Shown: positions 18,615 through 27,900, numbered from the stretch's first letter. The stretch: DNA of 64,000 nucleotides from Pustulibacterium marinum (GCF_900116665.1 NZ_FPBK01000003.1:151306-215305), one strand, 5' to 3'. Made by a program: numbers and translations. Notes: generated by a model not told the origin, from the sequence alone.

Positions 18615-20958
18615 TTTTTCTTCTATTGCTAAAGTTGCTTTAGGAATTACTCTTTTTGGCGCTTTTGCAGCATGTAAACAGGAAGCTCAACTTGATGCGA
18701 AACAGCTAACTTTTACGGTTCAGGACATCAATATTGTACCAAAACCTAATGCTGTAAAATTAAATGAAGGTGCTTTTTTGTTTACCGATAAAACACAAGT
18801 ATACATTGCTGAAAAGGAATGGCTTCCACTTGCTGAAATTTTACAACAACCATTTCATTCCGCAGCTGGAATTACTATAAATACGGCTTCTTCCCTGTCG
18901 GAAGAAAACTATATTTCTATTAAAAAAGATACATCTTTGGCTCCAGAACATTACGAGCTTCAGGTAACTTCAAATCATATCAACATCAAAGCTTCCGATT
19001 ACAATGGTGCTTTGTACGGTTTGGAAAGTATCTTGCAATTGTTACCTCCACAAATTGAAAGTACTTCGGTAGTTTCAAAAGTAACCTGGGCTATTCCAAA
19101 CGTCCAAATCACAGATGGACCAAGATTTTCTTGGCGCGGTGTGATGTTAGACGTTTCTCGTCATTTCTTCAAAAAAGAATATGTAAAAGAAGTTATAGAT
19201 GAACTGGCTTTTCATAAAATGAATACACTTCATTTACACTTGGTAGACGATCAAGGTTGGCGAATTGAAATTAAAAAATATCCAAAACTAACAGAAGTTG
19301 GTGCCTTTCGAGTAGATCAAGAAGGTGTAAATTGGCGCTCTCGGCGCACTCCAGAATTGGGAGAAAAAGCTACTTATGGTGGTTATTACACTCAAGAAGA
19401 TCTCAAAGAAATTGTAGCTTACGCTCAGAAAAAAGGAATTGAAGTGATTCCTGAAATAGAAATGCCTGCGCATGTAATGAGTGCCATTGCCGCGTATCCA
19501 GAACTTTCTTGTACCGGAGAACCCATTATGGTTCCATCAGGAAGTATTTGGCCTATCACAGATATTTATTGCGCCGGCAAAGACAGTACGTTTGAATTTT
19601 TAGAAGATGTACTTGATGAAGTTATGACCATTTTCCCTTCGAAATATATTCATGTTGGTGGTGACGAAGCTACCAAAACCGAATGGAAAAAATGTCCGCA
19701 TTGTCAAGAACGTATCAAAACTGAAAAACTTTCTGATGTTGACGAACTACAAAGTTATTTTATGAAACGTATTGAAAAATACATTGTTTCAAAAAATAAG
19801 CAAATGATTGGTTGGGATGAAATTCTAGAAGGCGGTCTTGCTCCTGAAGCCACAGTGATGAGCTGGCGCGGTTTCAAAGGTGGTTGGGAAGCTAGTGAAC
19901 AAGGTCACGACGTGATTATGACACCTGTTTCGCACTGCTATTTTGATTACTATCAAGGTCCGCAAGATAGCGAACCAGAGGCTTTCAATGCCTACACTCC
20001 TTTGAGTCAAGTATATACTTTTGATCCGGTGGTAGACAGCATGAGCACCGAGCAAGCCAGTCACATTTTGGGCGGACAAGCAAATTTGTGGTCAGAATAT
20101 ATTCCAACAACAACTCATAGTGAATATATGTTGTATCCTAGACTTTCTGCAATGTCAGAAGCTTTATGGAGTGAAAAGGAGCAAAAGAATTGGCCTGATT
20201 TTTCCAGAAGAGTTCAGGTTCAAATGCAACGTTATGCTTTTGGAGACATCAATTATGCAAAAAGCGCCTACAGTATTATGGCAAACGACAGCGCTGCTAT
20301 TGCTCAAAAAGCGATTGTTGTAAAGTTAACTACCGAATTTCCTAATGCAGATATTCGATATACGCTAGACGGAAGTGAAGTAGATAAGGCTGCTAAAAAA
20401 TATACTGATAGCATTATGATTACCAAAAGTGGTACTCTAAAAGCTGCGGTTTTCAAAGACGGAGAACCCTACGGTGCTGAATTTAAAAAACACTATCAGT
20501 TGCACAAAGCTTTAGGAAAAAACATCACTTTTACAAAACAACCTTACCGAGCTTATCGCGGAAGCGGACCTTTTACTTTGGTAAATGGTTTGGGTGGAAG
20601 TCTCGATTTTCATGATGGAAAATGGCAAGCTTGGCTAGATAGTGATATGGAGGCCATCATTGATCTTGGCGAACAAACATTAATTCACAATGTACAGGTG
20701 AGCGCTTTGGAAAGTCAAGGTTCAGGAATCAATTTTCCGACTGCTGTAACGGTTTGGGTTTCCAAAGATGGTAAACATTTTACGGATGAAACACAGTTGA
20801 AACGTCCCTTTACAAAAAATGCAAACAGAAGCAAATATGTTTTTGATCTAGAACTGAAAAAACAAGAAGTTCAATACCTGAAAATTGTAGCCAATAATTA
20901 TAAAACCGGTTTGGGTGGCGGATCGTTTATCTTCCTAGATGAAATTGTAGTGGAATAA
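18595..20958 (+). CDS. GH20 beta-N-acetylhexosaminidase lipoprotein with C-terminal discoidin-like domain
   Basis: This is a 787-residue exo-hexosaminidase. The start is the ATG at 18595, which gives a clean lipoprotein signal (lipobox FAAC, Cys27) and a 20-base overlap with glycosylasparaginase; an upstream in-frame TTG at 18565 would only add an unlikely extension. Domains: GH20b (about 40-165), catalytic barrel (about 175-510) with HLHLVDDQGWRIEIK and the catalytic pair in HVGGDEATKTEW (D357/E358), a chitobiase/Fn3-type segment (ADIRYTLDGSEV), and an F5/8 type C (discoidin) domain to the end. It differs from the GH20 at 2641 in having these C-terminal modules and a lipid anchor. It closes the operon. 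Confidence 0.94.
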   Translation: MLNSKFNFSSIAKVALGITLFGAFAACKQEAQLDAKQLTFTVQDINIVPKPNAVKLNEGAFLFTDKTQVYIAEKEWLPLAEILQQPFHSAAGITINTASSLSEENYISIKKDTSLAPEHYELQVTSNHINIKASDYNGALYGLESILQLLPPQIESTSVVSKVTWAIPNVQITDGPRFSWRGVMLDVSRHFFKKEYVKEVIDELAFHKMNTLHLHLVDDQGWRIEIKKYPKLTEVGAFRVDQEGVNWRSRRTPELGEKATYGGYYTQEDLKEIVAYAQKKGIEVIPEIEMPAHVMSAIAAYPELSCTGEPIMVPSGSIWPITDIYCAGKDSTFEFLEDVLDEVMTIFPSKYIHVGGDEATKTEWKKCPHCQERIKTEKLSDVDELQSYFMKRIEKYIVSKNKQMIGWDEILEGGLAPEATVMSWRGFKGGWEASEQGHDVIMTPVSHCYFDYYQGPQDSEPEAFNAYTPLSQVYTFDPVVDSMSTEQASHILGGQANLWSEYIPTTTHSEYMLYPRLSAMSEALWSEKEQKNWPDFSRRVQVQMQRYAFGDINYAKSAYSIMANDSAAIAQKAIVVKLTTEFPNADIRYTLDGSEVDKAAKKYTDSIMITKSGTLKAAVFKDGEPYGAEFKKHYQLHKALGKNITFTKQPYRAYRGSGPFTLVNGLGGSLDFHDGKWQAWLDSDMEAIIDLGEQTLIHNVQVSALESQGSGINFPTAVTVWVSKDGKHFTDETQLKRPFTKNANRSKYVFDLELKKQEVQYLKIVANNYKTGLGGGSFIFLDEIVVE

Positions 20959-20968
20959 TTTAATATGT

Positions 20969-21013
20969 AAAGATCGTTTGCTATTATAAACAATTAGCAA
21001 ACGATCTTTTTTA
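20969..21013. terminator. Bidirectional terminator
   Basis: A 14-bp stem (20969-20982 with 20996-21009) is followed by a T run on the plus strand. It closes the glycan operon and also faces the opposite-strand gene ending at 21014. Confidence 0.88.
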
Positions 21014-21484
21014 TTATTCAACCTGAATGACCTCATAGCTCCATCCATTTTTTAATTTATAGGCCGGAATAATACTGGGACTAAAAGCAGCTGCAACAGT
21101 ACTCAGAGCTCCGGGAAATAGTAAGGCTAAGTATGAGCTATCTTGCATAAACGCACTAAAAAATAAGCCAGTAAATAAAAAAGCGGCAGCGGAATAGTAC
21201 AACGTACCGTCAATAATAATACTCAGTAATAAGGGATGCCGTTTAATCTTTTTTATCTTGCTAACAGGAATCACAACACCTTTAATTTTTAAAACATCTG
21301 CATCTTGAAAATGTAAACGTCCTGTATATTTATCACCGTCAATAGTTTTAAGTCTAACTCTTCTATTTTCTTTGATAATTTTTTCAGTACCATTTTTTAA
21401 ATTAACAATCTTCAACGCATATTGTTGCGCGTTTCCAAGAGCTATTCCTCCTAAAAAAAGGAACATACATACCATTAATTTCAT
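21014..21484 (-). CDS. Hypothetical secreted/membrane protein
   Basis: I do not recognise this 156-residue protein. It starts with a signal peptide (MKLMVCMFLFLGGIALGNAQ), followed by a short basic, beta-rich stretch (residues about 22-85, including RRVRLKTIDGDKYTGRLHFQDADVLKIKG), then two hydrophobic segments (about 85-110 and 117-140) and a short tail. The beta-rich part resembles a small barrel that senses or binds something, but no family can be named. It is the last of four minus-strand genes (23515 to 21014) that are probably co-transcribed. Confidence 0.7.
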   Translation of the reverse strand: MKLMVCMFLFLGGIALGNAQQYALKIVNLKNGTEKIIKENRRVRLKTIDGDKYTGRLHFQDADVLKIKGVVIPVSKIKKIKRHPLLLSIIIDGTLYYSAAAFLFTGLFFSAFMQDSSYLALLFPGALSTVAAAFSPSIIPAYKLKNGWSYEVIQVE

Positions 21485-21536
21485 GAGTCCGTTTTATGAT
21501 TTAGCTAAGAGATGCTGAATTTCTAAAAACGTTGCA

Positions 21537-22277
21537 TTAATTAATTGTTAACTCATCTTCTAACGGTATTATTTCTATTATTGAAGGAGGCGGAGGTGGC
21601 AATACATCGCTATCCAACATTTGAAATACAAAATGGGTTTTGGTCTTAAGTTCTTTTATCTGATTATCATCTAACTCATTTAAGGATTTTTGAAAGATTT
21701 CTTGTGCCGCAGTATCACTGTAATGAATATATGCCTTCATCAATTCTATCAAAATATCTTGTTTTTCTTCAGATTTTAGATGATCCCACTTAATGGTAAA
21801 TATGATATCTCCACGCTTTATCAGTTCATGATTATTCTTTAATTCAATTACAGTAGAATCAATCAACTCATCAAAATTCACCACTTGGTAATTGAGCAAT
21901 ATTTCATTTTTACTCTTACAATTAACCGTTATATCTATGGGAGGAAAACAGTTTGGTGGCAAATTGTACGAATGGTTAGGACATAAATGATCATACCACA
22001 GCATGAGATCTAAACTTTCATGATCTGTAAAATGGAATGCTGTTGAAATAATAGCTCTTCCACTACAGATATCCCTATCTACTTGCAGCGCTATACTCCG
22101 AAATTGTTCTTCTTGATCTAACGAAAAATCATAAGTAGCTTCCGCTGGCATATCTGATTGTAACAATTGCAATTCTTGTGCAGTAAAAGGTAATTTCTTC
22201 ACAATTTCTTCCTCTTTCGGAGAAGTATTTTTACAACCAAAAAGAAATAGTAGCCCCACTAGTAATGGTAGTTTCAT
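21537..22277 (-). CDS. Hypothetical lipoprotein
   Basis: This is a 246-residue predicted lipoprotein of unknown function. The chosen start gives MKLPLLVGLLFLFGC with a lipobox Cys15; an in-frame ATG six codons upstream (22295) is possible but adds a polar lead. The mature part is rich in acidic residues and has a Cys-containing stretch (LWYDHLCPNHSYNLPPNC). The C-terminus has a run of prolines (LPPPPPSIIEI). No domain was recognised. It lies within the orphan four-gene minus-strand cluster. Confidence 0.7.
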   Translation of the reverse strand: MKLPLLVGLLFLFGCKNTSPKEEEIVKKLPFTAQELQLLQSDMPAEATYDFSLDQEEQFRSIALQVDRDICSGRAIISTAFHFTDHESLDLMLWYDHLCPNHSYNLPPNCFPPIDITVNCKSKNEILLNYQVVNFDELIDSTVIELKNNHELIKRGDIIFTIKWDHLKSEEKQDILIELMKAYIHYSDTAAQEIFQKSLNELDDNQIKELKTKTHFVFQMLDSDVLPPPPPSIIEIIPLEDELTIN

Positions 22278-22347
22278 AAGTCCATTTTTATGCAACTACT
22301 GAAAACAATTATAATGCCGAAAAGTTTTACTTTGCAACAGGTTTATT

Positions 22348-22632
22348 TCATTTTAAAAATATTCTGACAATCATTTTATGGCAAAAATGAACACTCCAAA
22401 CAGTAATGGTTCCGAAAATCCAACAACCTAGATAAATGGCTAAAACCGGTAAACCACAATTAATTCCATCAGGACTTGGTTCGGGTATGAGAAGTTTTGG
22501 TAACAAAAATAAATATCCTACCCAAAACAACAGCGGCACCAACCATAGCAGACGCTGCCATCCCATTTTACCAAGTAAAAGGTAAACTCCTGATTGCAAA
22601 ACCGAAACAATTGCGATGATGAGTAGTAACAT
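22348..22632 (-). CDS. Small hypothetical membrane protein
   Basis: This 94-residue protein is mostly hydrophobic, with about three membrane segments (residues 1-18, 27-48 and 60-84) and a short charged C-terminus. No family was recognised. It starts 28 bases after the end of the gene at 22661 and precedes the lipoprotein gene, so it is likely part of the same transcript. A small integral membrane protein beside secreted partners could form part of an envelope complex, but this is only context. Confidence 0.6.
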   Translation of the reverse strand: MLLLIIAIVSVLQSGVYLLLGKMGWQRLLWLVPLLFWVGYLFLLPKLLIPEPSPDGINCGLPVLAIYLGCWIFGTITVWSVHFCHKMIVRIFLK

Positions 22633-22660
22633 ATTCTTGAAACAAATTATTTTCTAATTC

Positions 22661-23515
22661 TTAAGGCCAAATAAAAGCATCAATCTTCATTTGATATCCT
22701 GAATATTGATGAGCATCAACAATTTCTATAGCAGGAAGTTCTTGCTGAAGCTCTTCAAAACTTTGTTTACTTTCTTTTCTCACGGCATAAATAGGATGAT
22801 CGAAAGTAGAGGTTGGTAATGGTATTATTTGATATTTCTTTCTTACTTCTTCACTCAACATATTAGAAGCATTCTGATCTTCATTTTTCAACCGAAATGT
22901 CACCTGATAATCATTAAATGCTAAATTCTTATTCTCTGAAATATGAATTTTGAAAAGTTCTTGAGATTGTAATTGTTTTGTTAGATTTTTAGCAGTCTCT
23001 TTGTCGTAGATAGCATAATGTTCATGAATCAATCGTTTAGATTTTTTGAACAAAGTTTCCCAGGCACTTTCAGAATAATTGAAGTAACTAATTTCTTCGC
23101 TTCTGGAAGATTTCATGAATTTGCTTTTAGTATTGATAAAAATTGTTTCCTCTAAACTATTCCCTTTGATAATCTGAAGAACATAATCAAATTGATTTTG
23201 AGTACCTTCACTTAAACCTTCATCTGTACATTTCCAGTTATCCTGAAGTTCCTGTAAAAGTGGTAAACTATCTATCAAATAAAAATTTGAATTCCGGTGT
23301 CCTGCATAATGCTCTTCATTAAGCGTTAATATATACGTTGGCATTTCAAAGTGTGTATCTATCTGTTCAGGCAAATAACCTGTTTCACCAGAAGGTGTTA
23401 CAAAAATGTGATAACCTTCTTTTTCAAAATTAATTCCATTTAATACCAGATCTTGACTTTTCGCAGTTGGAATAACAAATAGAACAGCAGCCATAAGAAA
23501 TAAAACTCTACTCAT
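22661..23515 (-). CDS. Hypothetical secreted protein
   Basis: This is a 284-residue protein with a signal peptide (MSRVLFLMAAVLFVIPTAKSQ) and a soluble mature part. I see no recognised domain. The sequence mixes polar and aromatic residues and has no membrane segments beyond the signal. It is the first gene of the four-gene minus-strand cluster. The C-terminus HQYSGYQMKIDAFIWP does not match a T9SS sorting domain. It may be lineage-specific. Confidence 0.7.
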   Translation of the reverse strand: MSRVLFLMAAVLFVIPTAKSQDLVLNGINFEKEGYHIFVTPSGETGYLPEQIDTHFEMPTYILTLNEEHYAGHRNSNFYLIDSLPLLQELQDNWKCTDEGLSEGTQNQFDYVLQIIKGNSLEETIFINTKSKFMKSSRSEEISYFNYSESAWETLFKKSKRLIHEHYAIYDKETAKNLTKQLQSQELFKIHISENKNLAFNDYQVTFRLKNEDQNASNMLSEEVRKKYQIIPLPTSTFDHPIYAVRKESKQSFEELQQELPAIEIVDAHQYSGYQMKIDAFIWP

Positions 23516-23777
23516 AATAACTAACTTATAGGTTTAAAAACTTAATATTACGAATTTTCATTTAATTAAAAGAAAAAACCTACAAAAAGAATTACCTAAA
23601 TGATAGTTTACACCTAAAACGTTGTACCCTAGTAGTTCTATTATTTCCGAAATTCAAATATTTTTTTAAATCATAAATGGGCTCAAATACTATAGAAAAA
23701 CAACAAAATAACATAGGACAAAACCTAAATTTAAAAGTACCTTTACGTCCAATTAACCAAGAAAGAATTCAACTAAA

Positions 23778-24140
23778 ATGTTTAAAAAATTATGGATTGT
23801 AGCCCTTTTTACCGTATCGGCTACTTTTGCAAATCAACCTATTGAACAACCAACACCAAAACAAGGAGATGTATTTGTAATCAACGCTCCAGAACATTAC
23901 GGAAATTACCAACACATTGATCTTCCTAGCTCAAGAACGCTTATAAAAAGAGCGCCGCAAACAGATTTTAAACGTTTGTACGGAGTAAAAGTTTTAGTAA
24001 CTGAAGTGACTCAGGAAAACGGTGAAACTATTGTTACGCTACAAAGACAAGATGGTAAAAAGTTCTTTAACCTATACAAAACTATTACTGCAAACGCAAC
24101 AGAAGCTTTAGCAAACGGAGAGCTGTCTATTGCAAAATAA
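23778..24140 (+). CDS. Hypothetical secreted protein, 120 aa
   Basis: This is a small predicted periplasmic protein with a signal peptide (about residues 1-18, ending ATFAN) and a 100-residue mature part containing VFVINAPEHYGNYQHIDLP and a beta-rich GVKVLVTEVTQENGETIVTLQRQDGKKF. No family was recognised. A near-consensus -7 (TACCTTTA, 23738-23745) lies 33 bases before the start and a strong terminator follows, so it is a single-gene unit. Short leader and independent terminator suggest good expression. Confidence 0.75.
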   Translation: MFKKLWIVALFTVSATFANQPIEQPTPKQGDVFVINAPEHYGNYQHIDLPSSRTLIKRAPQTDFKRLYGVKVLVTEVTQENGETIVTLQRQDGKKFFNLYKTITANATEALANGELSIAK

Positions 24141-24147
24141 TCTTATA

Positions 24148-24177
24148 AAAAAGTCCTGAACGTGTTCAGGACTTTTT
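24148..24177 (+). terminator. Rho-independent terminator
   Basis: A 13-bp stem (24148-24160 with 24165-24177) with a CGTG loop ends in a T run. It closes the single gene at 23778. Confidence 0.88.
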
Positions 24178-24250
24178 GTTTATAACTTCCCTCCTAACTC
24201 TCTTTTGATTTTTGAATATCTGCGTATTTTCATCCTTTCAAAAATTCAAT

Positions 24251-25048
24251 ATGAAAGTTTTCTTCTCAACCATTCTATTTTTTTGCTGCATTCTTATTGC
24301 TCAAGCCCAACTAAAAATTGCTAGTTGGAATATTGAAAATATGGGGAGAACAAAATCTACAGAAGAGATTGCATTTATGGCTGCTCAACTAAAAGATTTT
24401 GATGTGGTAGCCATTCAAGAAGTTGTAGCGGGTTATGGTGGTCCGCAAGCCATTGCAAAATTAAACGATGCCCTCAATAGAACCGGAAGTAAATGGAGCT
24501 ATGTATTGAGTGATCCCACCAAAAGTGATCCGTATTCAAAAGAGCGTTATGCTTTTCTTTTTAAAACTGCTGCCGTAAAACTCGAAGGAAAACCACATTT
24601 AGATTCCTTTTATGCGGAAGAAATAGAGCGCGAACCTTTTATGGCTACGTTTTGTTATCAAGATGAAATGGTTACGCTGGTTTCTCTGCACGCTATTCCA
24701 AAAAGTAAACAACCAGAAACTGAATTAAAATACTTAAAATTCTTTCCGAAAAATTATCCTGATGATCGCCTTGTCTTTTTAGGTGACTTTAATTGTCCGC
24801 AATCGCATACGGTTTTTCGTCCTCTGAAAACCATGGGATTTCAACAAGCGTTGGTCAATCAAAAAACATCTTTAAAGCGCAAATGTACCACTACTTGTTT
24901 GGCGAATGAATATGATAACTTTTTCATTCAGAAAGATATTGTACTCAAATCTGTTGGTGTAATTCGTTTTTATGAATCTTTTACCGATTTTTCAGAAGCT
25001 CACTATATATCCGATCATATTCCCATTTGGATTGAAATTGAATTGTAA
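24251..25048 (+). CDS. Endonuclease/exonuclease/phosphatase-family secreted protein
   Basis: This is a 265-residue member of the EEP (DNase I-like) superfamily. The ATG at 24251 gives a signal peptide (MKVFFSTILFFCCILIAQAQ); an upstream in-frame TTG (24212) would bury it. Fold motifs are LKIASWNIENMGR, DFDVVAIQEVV, RLVFLGDFNCPQSHTVF and ISDHIPIWIEIEL, which hold the usual Asn, Glu, Asp-Asn and Asp-His active-site residues. Such proteins can be nucleases or phosphodiesterases; export makes a role on extracellular DNA or phosphate-containing compounds plausible. Substrate is unknown. It precedes rmuC by 70 bases. Confidence 0.85.
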   Translation: MKVFFSTILFFCCILIAQAQLKIASWNIENMGRTKSTEEIAFMAAQLKDFDVVAIQEVVAGYGGPQAIAKLNDALNRTGSKWSYVLSDPTKSDPYSKERYAFLFKTAAVKLEGKPHLDSFYAEEIEREPFMATFCYQDEMVTLVSLHAIPKSKQPETELKYLKFFPKNYPDDRLVFLGDFNCPQSHTVFRPLKTMGFQQALVNQKTSLKRKCTTTCLANEYDNFFIQKDIVLKSVGVIRFYESFTDFSEAHYISDHIPIWIEIEL

Positions 25049-25118
25049 GCTTACTGTTTACCGTAACATTTTACAGCGATAATTTTTATCTTTACCAACT
25101 CTAAAAGTATTTCAGTTC

Positions 25119-26483
25119 ATGACAGAAGCAATCATAGCATTGGTATCCACAGCTATTGGAGCCGTTATAGGTTTTCTTATCAGTAAAAATATTGCAAAGG
25201 CAAAAAGCGAATCGGAAAAGCAAGCATTGACATCAAAAATAGAAAATTTTGATGCACAACAATTGGCGCTAAAAGAACAGTGGAATTTGCAACTAGCACA
25301 GGTTCAAAAGCAGTTAGACATGGTGCAAGAAGAAGCGTATGAACTTCGTCATGAAAAAGAAGCTTTGGCCGTTCAGCTTTCTAAAAAAGAATCCGATTTT
25401 CAACATTTGCAAGAGCGTTCTTTAGAGCAAAAACAAGAGCTGGAAAAACTTCAGGAGAAATTCACCAAAGAATTTGAAAACCTAGCTAACAAAATTCTCG
25501 AAGAAAAAAGTTCAAAATTCACGGAACAGAATAAAGAAAATATCAAGAATATTTTAGGTCCGTTACAAGAGAAAATTCAACTTTTTGAAAAGAAAGTAGA
25601 CTATTCTAACGAAGAAAATTTGAAACGTCATTATAGCATGACGGAGCAATTACGAAATTTAAAAGAACTGAATCAACAAATTACCAAAGAAGCATCGAAC
25701 CTTACACGCGCCTTAAAAGGTGATACCAAAATGCAAGGTAATTGGGGCGAATTGGTGTTGGAACGCGTTTTGGAAAAATCTGGTTTAGAAAAAGGAAGTG
25801 AATACACAGTACAAAATAGTTTTACCACTGAAGAAGGAAAACGTGTTTTACCCGATGTAATTATTCATTTGCCAGACAATAAAAAAATGATTGTGGATTC
25901 AAAGGTTTCTTTAATAGCCTACGAACGTTATGTAAATGAGGAAGATGAAAATTTGCGTCCAGCACTTTTAAAAGAACATTTGAATTCTGTTCGCAAGCAC
26001 GTAGAACAGTTGAGCGCCAAGAGTTATCATGAATTGTACAAAATAGAAAGTCCAGATTTTGTATTGCTATTCATTCCACTTGAACCGGCATTTGCCGCGG
26101 CTTCTCAATTAGATTCTAATTTATATAGTTGGGCTTTTGAAAAGAACATTGTCATTGTAACACCTTCTACTCTATTGGCTACGTTACGTACTATTGACAG
26201 TATGTGGCAAAATGAAAAACAACATAAAAATGCCATGGATATTGCTATTCAAGCAGGAAGATTGTATGACCAATTCAAGGGGTTATTGGATGATTTTGAA
26301 AAAGTTGGTAAGCAATTACAAACTGTTCAGAATAGTTATACAGGTGCGATGACCAAACTTACAGGACGTGGAAATTTACTAGGACGTGTTGAAAAATTGA
26401 AAAAACTGGGCGCCAAAGCAAGTAAACAAATAGATCAAAAATGGATCAACAGATCTGGAGATGAAGAAACTTTAGATCTTTAA
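25119..26483 (+). CDS. rmuC: RmuC-family DNA recombination protein
   Basis: This is a 454-residue RmuC homologue. It has an N-terminal membrane segment (IIALVSTAIGAVIGFLI), a long coiled coil (about residues 25-200) and the RmuC nuclease-like domain with GNWGELVLERVLEKSGL, YTVQNSF, DSKVSLIAYERYV and FIPLEPAFAAAS. E. coli RmuC limits inversions at short inverted repeats; the biochemical activity is not well defined. A near-consensus -7 (TATCTTTA, 25087-25094) lies upstream and a strong terminator downstream. Confidence 0.93.
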   Translation: MTEAIIALVSTAIGAVIGFLISKNIAKAKSESEKQALTSKIENFDAQQLALKEQWNLQLAQVQKQLDMVQEEAYELRHEKEALAVQLSKKESDFQHLQERSLEQKQELEKLQEKFTKEFENLANKILEEKSSKFTEQNKENIKNILGPLQEKIQLFEKKVDYSNEENLKRHYSMTEQLRNLKELNQQITKEASNLTRALKGDTKMQGNWGELVLERVLEKSGLEKGSEYTVQNSFTTEEGKRVLPDVIIHLPDNKKMIVDSKVSLIAYERYVNEEDENLRPALLKEHLNSVRKHVEQLSAKSYHELYKIESPDFVLLFIPLEPAFAAASQLDSNLYSWAFEKNIVIVTPSTLLATLRTIDSMWQNEKQHKNAMDIAIQAGRLYDQFKGLLDDFEKVGKQLQTVQNSYTGAMTKLTGRGNLLGRVEKLKKLGAKASKQIDQKWINRSGDEETLDL

Positions 26484-26527
26484 AAAAACAAAAGCCGTTT
26501 CATACGAAACGGCTTTTGTTTTTTTAT
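26482..26527. terminator. Bidirectional terminator
   Basis: A long stem (26482-26501 with 26506-26525) closes on an ATAC loop and is flanked by A and T runs on either side. It ends rmuC on the plus strand and the NAD(P)-binding gene on the minus strand. Confidence 0.9.
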
Positions 26528-26549
26528 TTTCTTTTTCTTCCTATACTAA

Positions 26550-27203
26550 TTACGCTGATTTAACTACTTTCTCAATTGGAGTGTCACCAGCACTTATTTC
26601 AATTACCTTTCTAATGGTATTCGGTTCTTTCAAACTATTTAAGATAACATCGGCAACATCTTCTCTAGAAATTTCTTTCTCTAAACTATCTACAATAGAC
26701 TTTAATCCCACGGTACCCTCTCCAGGTTCATCCGTTAAGGTTACAGGACGTACAATTGTATATTGAAGCTTGCTATCCTTCAAAGTTTTATCGGCAAAAT
26801 GCTTTGCAATATAATACGGTTTAATCCCCGTTGCATCCCATTTAGAGCGTTCATCGGCATAGGCAGCGCTTACCATTACGTAGCGTGTAATACCAGTTTT
26901 TTCTGCTGCAATCATAGTTTTTACAGCTCCATCCAAGTCTATTTCAAGCGTTTTATCATCTCCTGTTTTACCACCAGAACCGGCTGTAAAAACAATAGCA
27001 TCGTAACCTTTGATATCTTTAGAAAGCGTCTCCACACTATCTTCCAAAGAAGCCACGACTGTAGGTATATTTAAATTTTCAAAAAATGGAATTTGTTCTG
27101 ATTTTCTAATAAAAGCAGTGGGTTCGTATTCTGACGACTCACTCATTTTTTTAGAAACAATTTGCCCTATTTTACCATGAGCACCTATAATTAAAACTTT
27201 CAT
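26550..27203 (-). CDS. NAD(P)H-binding (NmrA/SDR-like) oxidoreductase
   Basis: This is a 217-residue atypical short-chain dehydrogenase/NmrA-like protein. The start at 27203 puts the Rossmann motif MKVLIIGAHGKIGQIV (GxxGxxG) at the very N-terminus; a longer in-frame start adds 24 unlikely residues. Further features are the AIVFTAGSGGKTGDD segment, the VMVSAAYADERSKW region and KPYYIAKHFADK. Related proteins (YwnB/YtfG-like) act as NAD(P)H-dependent reductases or redox sensors. The exact substrate is unknown. It is convergent with rmuC. Confidence 0.85.
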   Translation of the reverse strand: MKVLIIGAHGKIGQIVSKKMSESSEYEPTAFIRKSEQIPFFENLNIPTVVASLEDSVETLSKDIKGYDAIVFTAGSGGKTGDDKTLEIDLDGAVKTMIAAEKTGITRYVMVSAAYADERSKWDATGIKPYYIAKHFADKTLKDSKLQYTIVRPVTLTDEPGEGTVGLKSIVDSLEKEISREDVADVILNSLKEPNTIRKVIEISAGDTPIEKVVKSA

Positions 27204-27351
27204 GTGAACTATTTTTTCTTGAAGTAACAAATTTTGAAATACTATAGCTGTTAACAATCCGTTAACCTGTTTCATTATTGAGAGTATGATGAAAAGTTAT
27301 ATAGTTTTTTGTAATTTCATCAAATCAAAAGAACCCGAACACCTAAAAACT

Positions 27352-27900
27352 ATGCAAACAACTTTTAAAAAAGTTTCTGAAAGTGCTGTCACTTTTTCAG
27401 AACTAATGCTTCCTTCTTCTTCCAATTTCAACGGTAAAGTTCATGGAGGATATATTTTATCTTTAATGGACCAAATTGCATTTGCCTGCGCTAGTAAACA
27501 CAGCGGCACATATTGCGTAACAGCATCCGTAGATACCGTGAATTTTTTAGCACCAATTGAGGTTGGTGAATTGGTTACCATGAAAGCCTGTGTAAACTTT
27601 GTGGGAACTACTAGCATGGTAGTAGGTATACGAGTAGATTCTGAAAACATTCAAACCGGAAAAGTGAAGCATTGTAACTCTTCTTATTTTACTATGGTAG
27701 CAAGAAGTGCTGACGGAAAAAGCGTGAATGTTCCCGGTCTTGTACTTACGACTAAAAATGATGTAAGGCGCTATACAAGATCTATGCAATTGAAAGAATT
27801 GTCAAAGCAGCATAAAGAAATTACAAAGAATTTTAAGTTTGATATGATTGAAGCAGTGGAGAAATTGAAAAATGAAAGAGTGAAAATTGATCTTCTGTAA
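27352..27900 (+). CDS. Acyl-CoA thioesterase (hotdog fold)
   Basis: This is a 182-residue hotdog-fold thioesterase of the YciA/Acot type. The start chosen is the ATG at 27352 (MQTTFKKVSES); a start 22 codons upstream gives an atypical lead sequence. Motifs are GKVHGGYILSLMDQIAFACA, where His-Gly-Gly and Asp mark the active-site helix, and TASVDTVNFLAPIEVGELV. It hydrolyses acyl-CoA thioesters in the cytoplasm; chain-length preference is not visible. The C-terminal 30 residues are charged and helical. Confidence 0.88.
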   Translation: MQTTFKKVSESAVTFSELMLPSSSNFNGKVHGGYILSLMDQIAFACASKHSGTYCVTASVDTVNFLAPIEVGELVTMKACVNFVGTTSMVVGIRVDSENIQTGKVKHCNSSYFTMVARSADGKSVNVPGLVLTTKNDVRRYTRSMQLKELSKQHKEITKNFKFDMIEAVEKLKNERVKIDLL

